From contig NZ_JAGUCN010000008.1 of NCBI RefSeq assembly GCF_018271975.1, positions 145,019-209,018 of the forward strand: a stretch of DNA of 64,000 bases, in the 5' to 3' direction. Positions 62,555 to 64,000 of this stretch are shown here, one piece after another; the first letter of the stretch is position 1, and each line of letters begins with the position of its first letter. Made by a program: the position numbers and the translations under genes. A model generated the notes under the pieces. That model searched no databases, was not told the DNA's origin, and was given only the letters and a program-made list of their open reading frames with translations. The stretch comes from Carboxylicivirga mesophila. GTDB taxonomy: Bacteria; Bacteroidota; Bacteroidia; Bacteroidales; Marinilabiliaceae.

Positions 62555-63628
62555 ATGAAAAAATTAACTTCCGTATTCATAATTATCATCCTCTCGCTGG
62601 CTAGCTTATTTGCACAATCCAAAATTGCGAGCACAAACAATGAGAAAGTCATTGAATTTGAATCGAAAATTCTCAATGAGGAAAAAAGAATTTTTATACA
62701 TGCCCCTAATGATTTTAAATCTAAGTCATATCCCACTATCTATTTAATTAGTTCTGCCCCTAATGATTTTAGAGCGGCTATCTGTCATGGTCAATTCATT
62801 GTCGTTGGAATTGAAAATAATGACCCTAAAAAAAGTTTTACAGGACAGTCAAATCGGAATGATTACTTCAACTTTCTGATTAAAGAATTAATTCCTTATG
62901 TTGAAACTAACTATACATCAAGCTCCATAAGATTTATTTCTGGACATTCAATTTCCGGAGGTTTTGTAATGGATATTTTCAATCAGTGGCCTATTTCATT
63001 TTCATTTTATATTGCGACGAGTCCTACGGTTCATATGCTAAATTCAACAATTGTTAATTCAGCTCTTACGAAACCGACATATTTGTATTTCGACATTGGT
63101 TCAAGAGAAAATTATGAGCAATTAGAAGATGCCAATAATGATTTATTTAAAAGATTGAATTCTTTAAATACACAATATCTTAAATTGAAGTATGAAGTGC
63201 TAAATGACGAAACACATGAAACTAATCAATATACCGGTTTTTGCAGAGGTTACAATTTCTACAAATCACTTTCAACAATTCCAGATAGTCTATTAAATGA
63301 GAATATTCACACAATAGTTGAATATGTCAATGAATTGAATAAACAGTTGGGAAATAAAATTAAAATTGGAGAGTCAGTTTTTATGCCAAACTTACTTATT
63401 AACCTGAATGCCGGAAACTTTCTCAATGTGCTTGATGGATTACAGTTTATTGCACAAGAAAATACAGACTTTTTTATTGATGAATCTGATACAATGATTG
63501 ATATTGCCAATGAGATGAGAAATAAAGGAAATGATTCGATTGCAAGAAAAGCATATCAATTGATATTTGATGAAGTAGAAAGTGAAGTTGCACTTGAAAA
63601 GATGAAAGAAATAGATAAGAAAAGGTAA
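62555..63628 (+). CDS. exported alpha/beta-hydrolase (esterase D-like)
   Basis: A 357-residue protein with a signal peptide (FIIIILSLASLFAQ). The alpha/beta-hydrolase domain has the nucleophile elbow GHSISGG (Ser132), a likely Asp180 in YLYFDIGS and a likely His221 in DETHET. It resembles the esterase D/siderophore esterase group. The last 100 residues form a helical region with a TPR-like IARKAYQLIFDEVE. It is AT-rich and lies between the two copies of the 57-bp repeat. Confidence 0.7.
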   Translation: MKKLTSVFIIIILSLASLFAQSKIASTNNEKVIEFESKILNEEKRIFIHAPNDFKSKSYPTIYLISSAPNDFRAAICHGQFIVVGIENNDPKKSFTGQSNRNDYFNFLIKELIPYVETNYTSSSIRFISGHSISGGFVMDIFNQWPISFSFYIATSPTVHMLNSTIVNSALTKPTYLYFDIGSRENYEQLEDANNDLFKRLNSLNTQYLKLKYEVLNDETHETNQYTGFCRGYNFYKSLSTIPDSLLNENIHTIVEYVNELNKQLGNKIKIGESVFMPNLLINLNAGNFLNVLDGLQFIAQENTDFFIDESDTMIDIANEMRNKGNDSIARKAYQLIFDEVESEVALEKMKEIDKKR

Positions 63629-63646
63629 ATTACAACCGCTAATAAC

Positions 63647-63703
63647 AAAGCATTCTGCCCGGTCGCAAAAAAGAGTCTGAACGTCCCGAGAAATTCGGGA
63701 TGG
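63647..63703 (+). repeat. 57-bp dispersed repeat, copy B
   Basis: The second copy of the element at 62283-62339, offset by 1364 bp. It lies 19 bp after the esterase stop. The right part can fold as tcccga-gaaat-tcggga. Confidence 0.7.
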
Positions 63704-63737
63704 TAATGTAAACTCATTAATTATCGATTAAACACAA

Positions 63738-63770
63738 AAATCCCGGTAAAACACTGTTTTACCGGGATTT
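63738..63770. terminator. strong bidirectional-looking hairpin
   Basis: A perfect 15-bp stem (63738-63752 with 63756-63770) with a 3-nt loop. The minus-strand side continues into TTTTT, so it fits a terminator for the minus-strand frame ending at 63802. Confidence 0.75.
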
Positions 63771-63801
63771 GTTATTATTATCTATCGTTGGTGATAGTCG
63801 T

Positions 63802-63910
63802 TTACTTCACTTCTTCGAATGTAAAAGGTGCTGTATAACAATTGAATACATGTTCGGTGTGCAGGATTGGTACAAATAAATTTACTTTTAAGCAATACTT
63901 CAGAACACTA
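63802..63910 (-). pseudogene. 3' remnant of an unknown minus-strand gene
   Basis: An open frame ends at a TAA (63802-63804) and reads C-terminally VFNCYTAPFTFEEVK. It is open for 36 codons upstream to about 63910, then a stop appears (63919-63921) inside the putative insertion sequence. A terminator lies 32 bp downstream. No family is recognised from so short a piece. Confidence 0.35.
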
Positions 63911-64000
63911 GTGTCCCATTAAAATTGGGACGTTATTAATGATTAAACAAATTTGGCTCATTAAGCCTAAAACGTTCTTTGTCATTTTGAAATTTAGTTC
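63911..64000 (-). mobile_element. possible end of an insertion sequence
   Basis: From about 63911 the sequence gtgtcccattaaaattggga looks like an insertion-sequence terminus with an internal gtccca/tgggac inverted repeat. It breaks the minus-strand remnant just to its left. A partial minus-strand frame (63936-64000) ends in FRLNEPNLFNH and could be a transposase C-terminus. The element continues past the window, so the type cannot be given. Confidence 0.3.
63936..64000 (-). CDS. partial C-terminus, possibly transposase
   Basis: Twenty residues (TKFQNDKERFRLNEPNLFNH) end at a TAA (63936-63938) and run off the window edge. The polar, basic composition and the position about 25 bp inside a putative element end suggest a transposase. 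This is weak evidence. Confidence 0.25.
   Translation of the reverse strand, partial: TKFQNDKERFRLNEPNLFNH

Noticed and set aside
62283..63703. Formal integron cassette array
   Set aside because: The 57-bp elements lack a clear attC pair of terminal boxes and no integrase is present, so I only report a cassette-like pattern.

Overview
The window looks like chromosomal DNA of a Bacteroidota bacterium, most likely from the marine, partly anaerobic Bacteroidales/Marinilabiliales side of the phylum. That placement is inference. It rests on several promoter-like TAnnTTTG boxes, two proteins with C-terminal type IX secretion (T9SS) sorting domains, a ComEC without the metallo-beta-lactamase domain, a WbqC-family protein, a Cys-type sulfatase and moderate-to-low GC. 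No rRNA, tRNA or CRISPR array was seen.

Layout. 1-1163: end of ppdK and its terminator, then ruvX-def behind a recognisable promoter. 1302-4865: a 1187-residue secreted beta-helix protein with four 234-bp tandem repeats and a T9SS signal. 4915-36401: a large exopolysaccharide/capsule locus. It holds a Wza-like exporter, a Wzc-like tyrosine kinase, a Wzy-like polymerase, a Wzx flippase, six or more glycosyltransferases, a WecE-type aminotransferase, two hexapeptide acyltransferases, and a phosphoglycosyl transferase with an odd N-terminus. It also carries an unusual number of amide- or thioester-forming enzymes: two tandem sugar-transfer ATP-grasp proteins, two AsnB homologues without the glutaminase cysteine, a third ATP-grasp enzyme, a true AsnB, a NadE-like protein, an acyl carrier protein and an AMP-forming ligase. 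The likely product is a polysaccharide decorated with amide-linked or acyl groups (inference).

36445-49036: comEC, trkA, a small ECF sigma-factor operon with its own ECF-type promoter, and then on the minus strand a NMT1-domain sensor kinase, an arylsulfatase, and the overlapping selenium genes mnmH-selD. A zinc-ribbon methyltransferase lies on the plus strand. 49288-53442 (minus): a fusion of a D-Ala-D-Ala-ligase-like ATP-grasp domain with an M20-peptidase-like domain that has lost its metal ligands, a class I glutamine amidotransferase, and guaC. 53601-59962 (minus): a tight five-gene run of a MORN-repeat protein, a T9SS subtilase, xseA, a TPR histidine kinase and xseB. The kinase separates the two exonuclease VII subunits.

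59963-64000 is accessory DNA. It has a long gene-free stretch with degenerate inverted and direct repeats, then three AT-rich orphan genes with related repeats or hairpins at their 3' ends, and a right edge that looks like an insertion sequence placed inside a minus-strand gene.

The two regions most worth following are the amide chemistry inside the polysaccharide locus (17295-35010) and the ATP-grasp/pseudo-M20 fusion with its amidotransferase (49288-52115).
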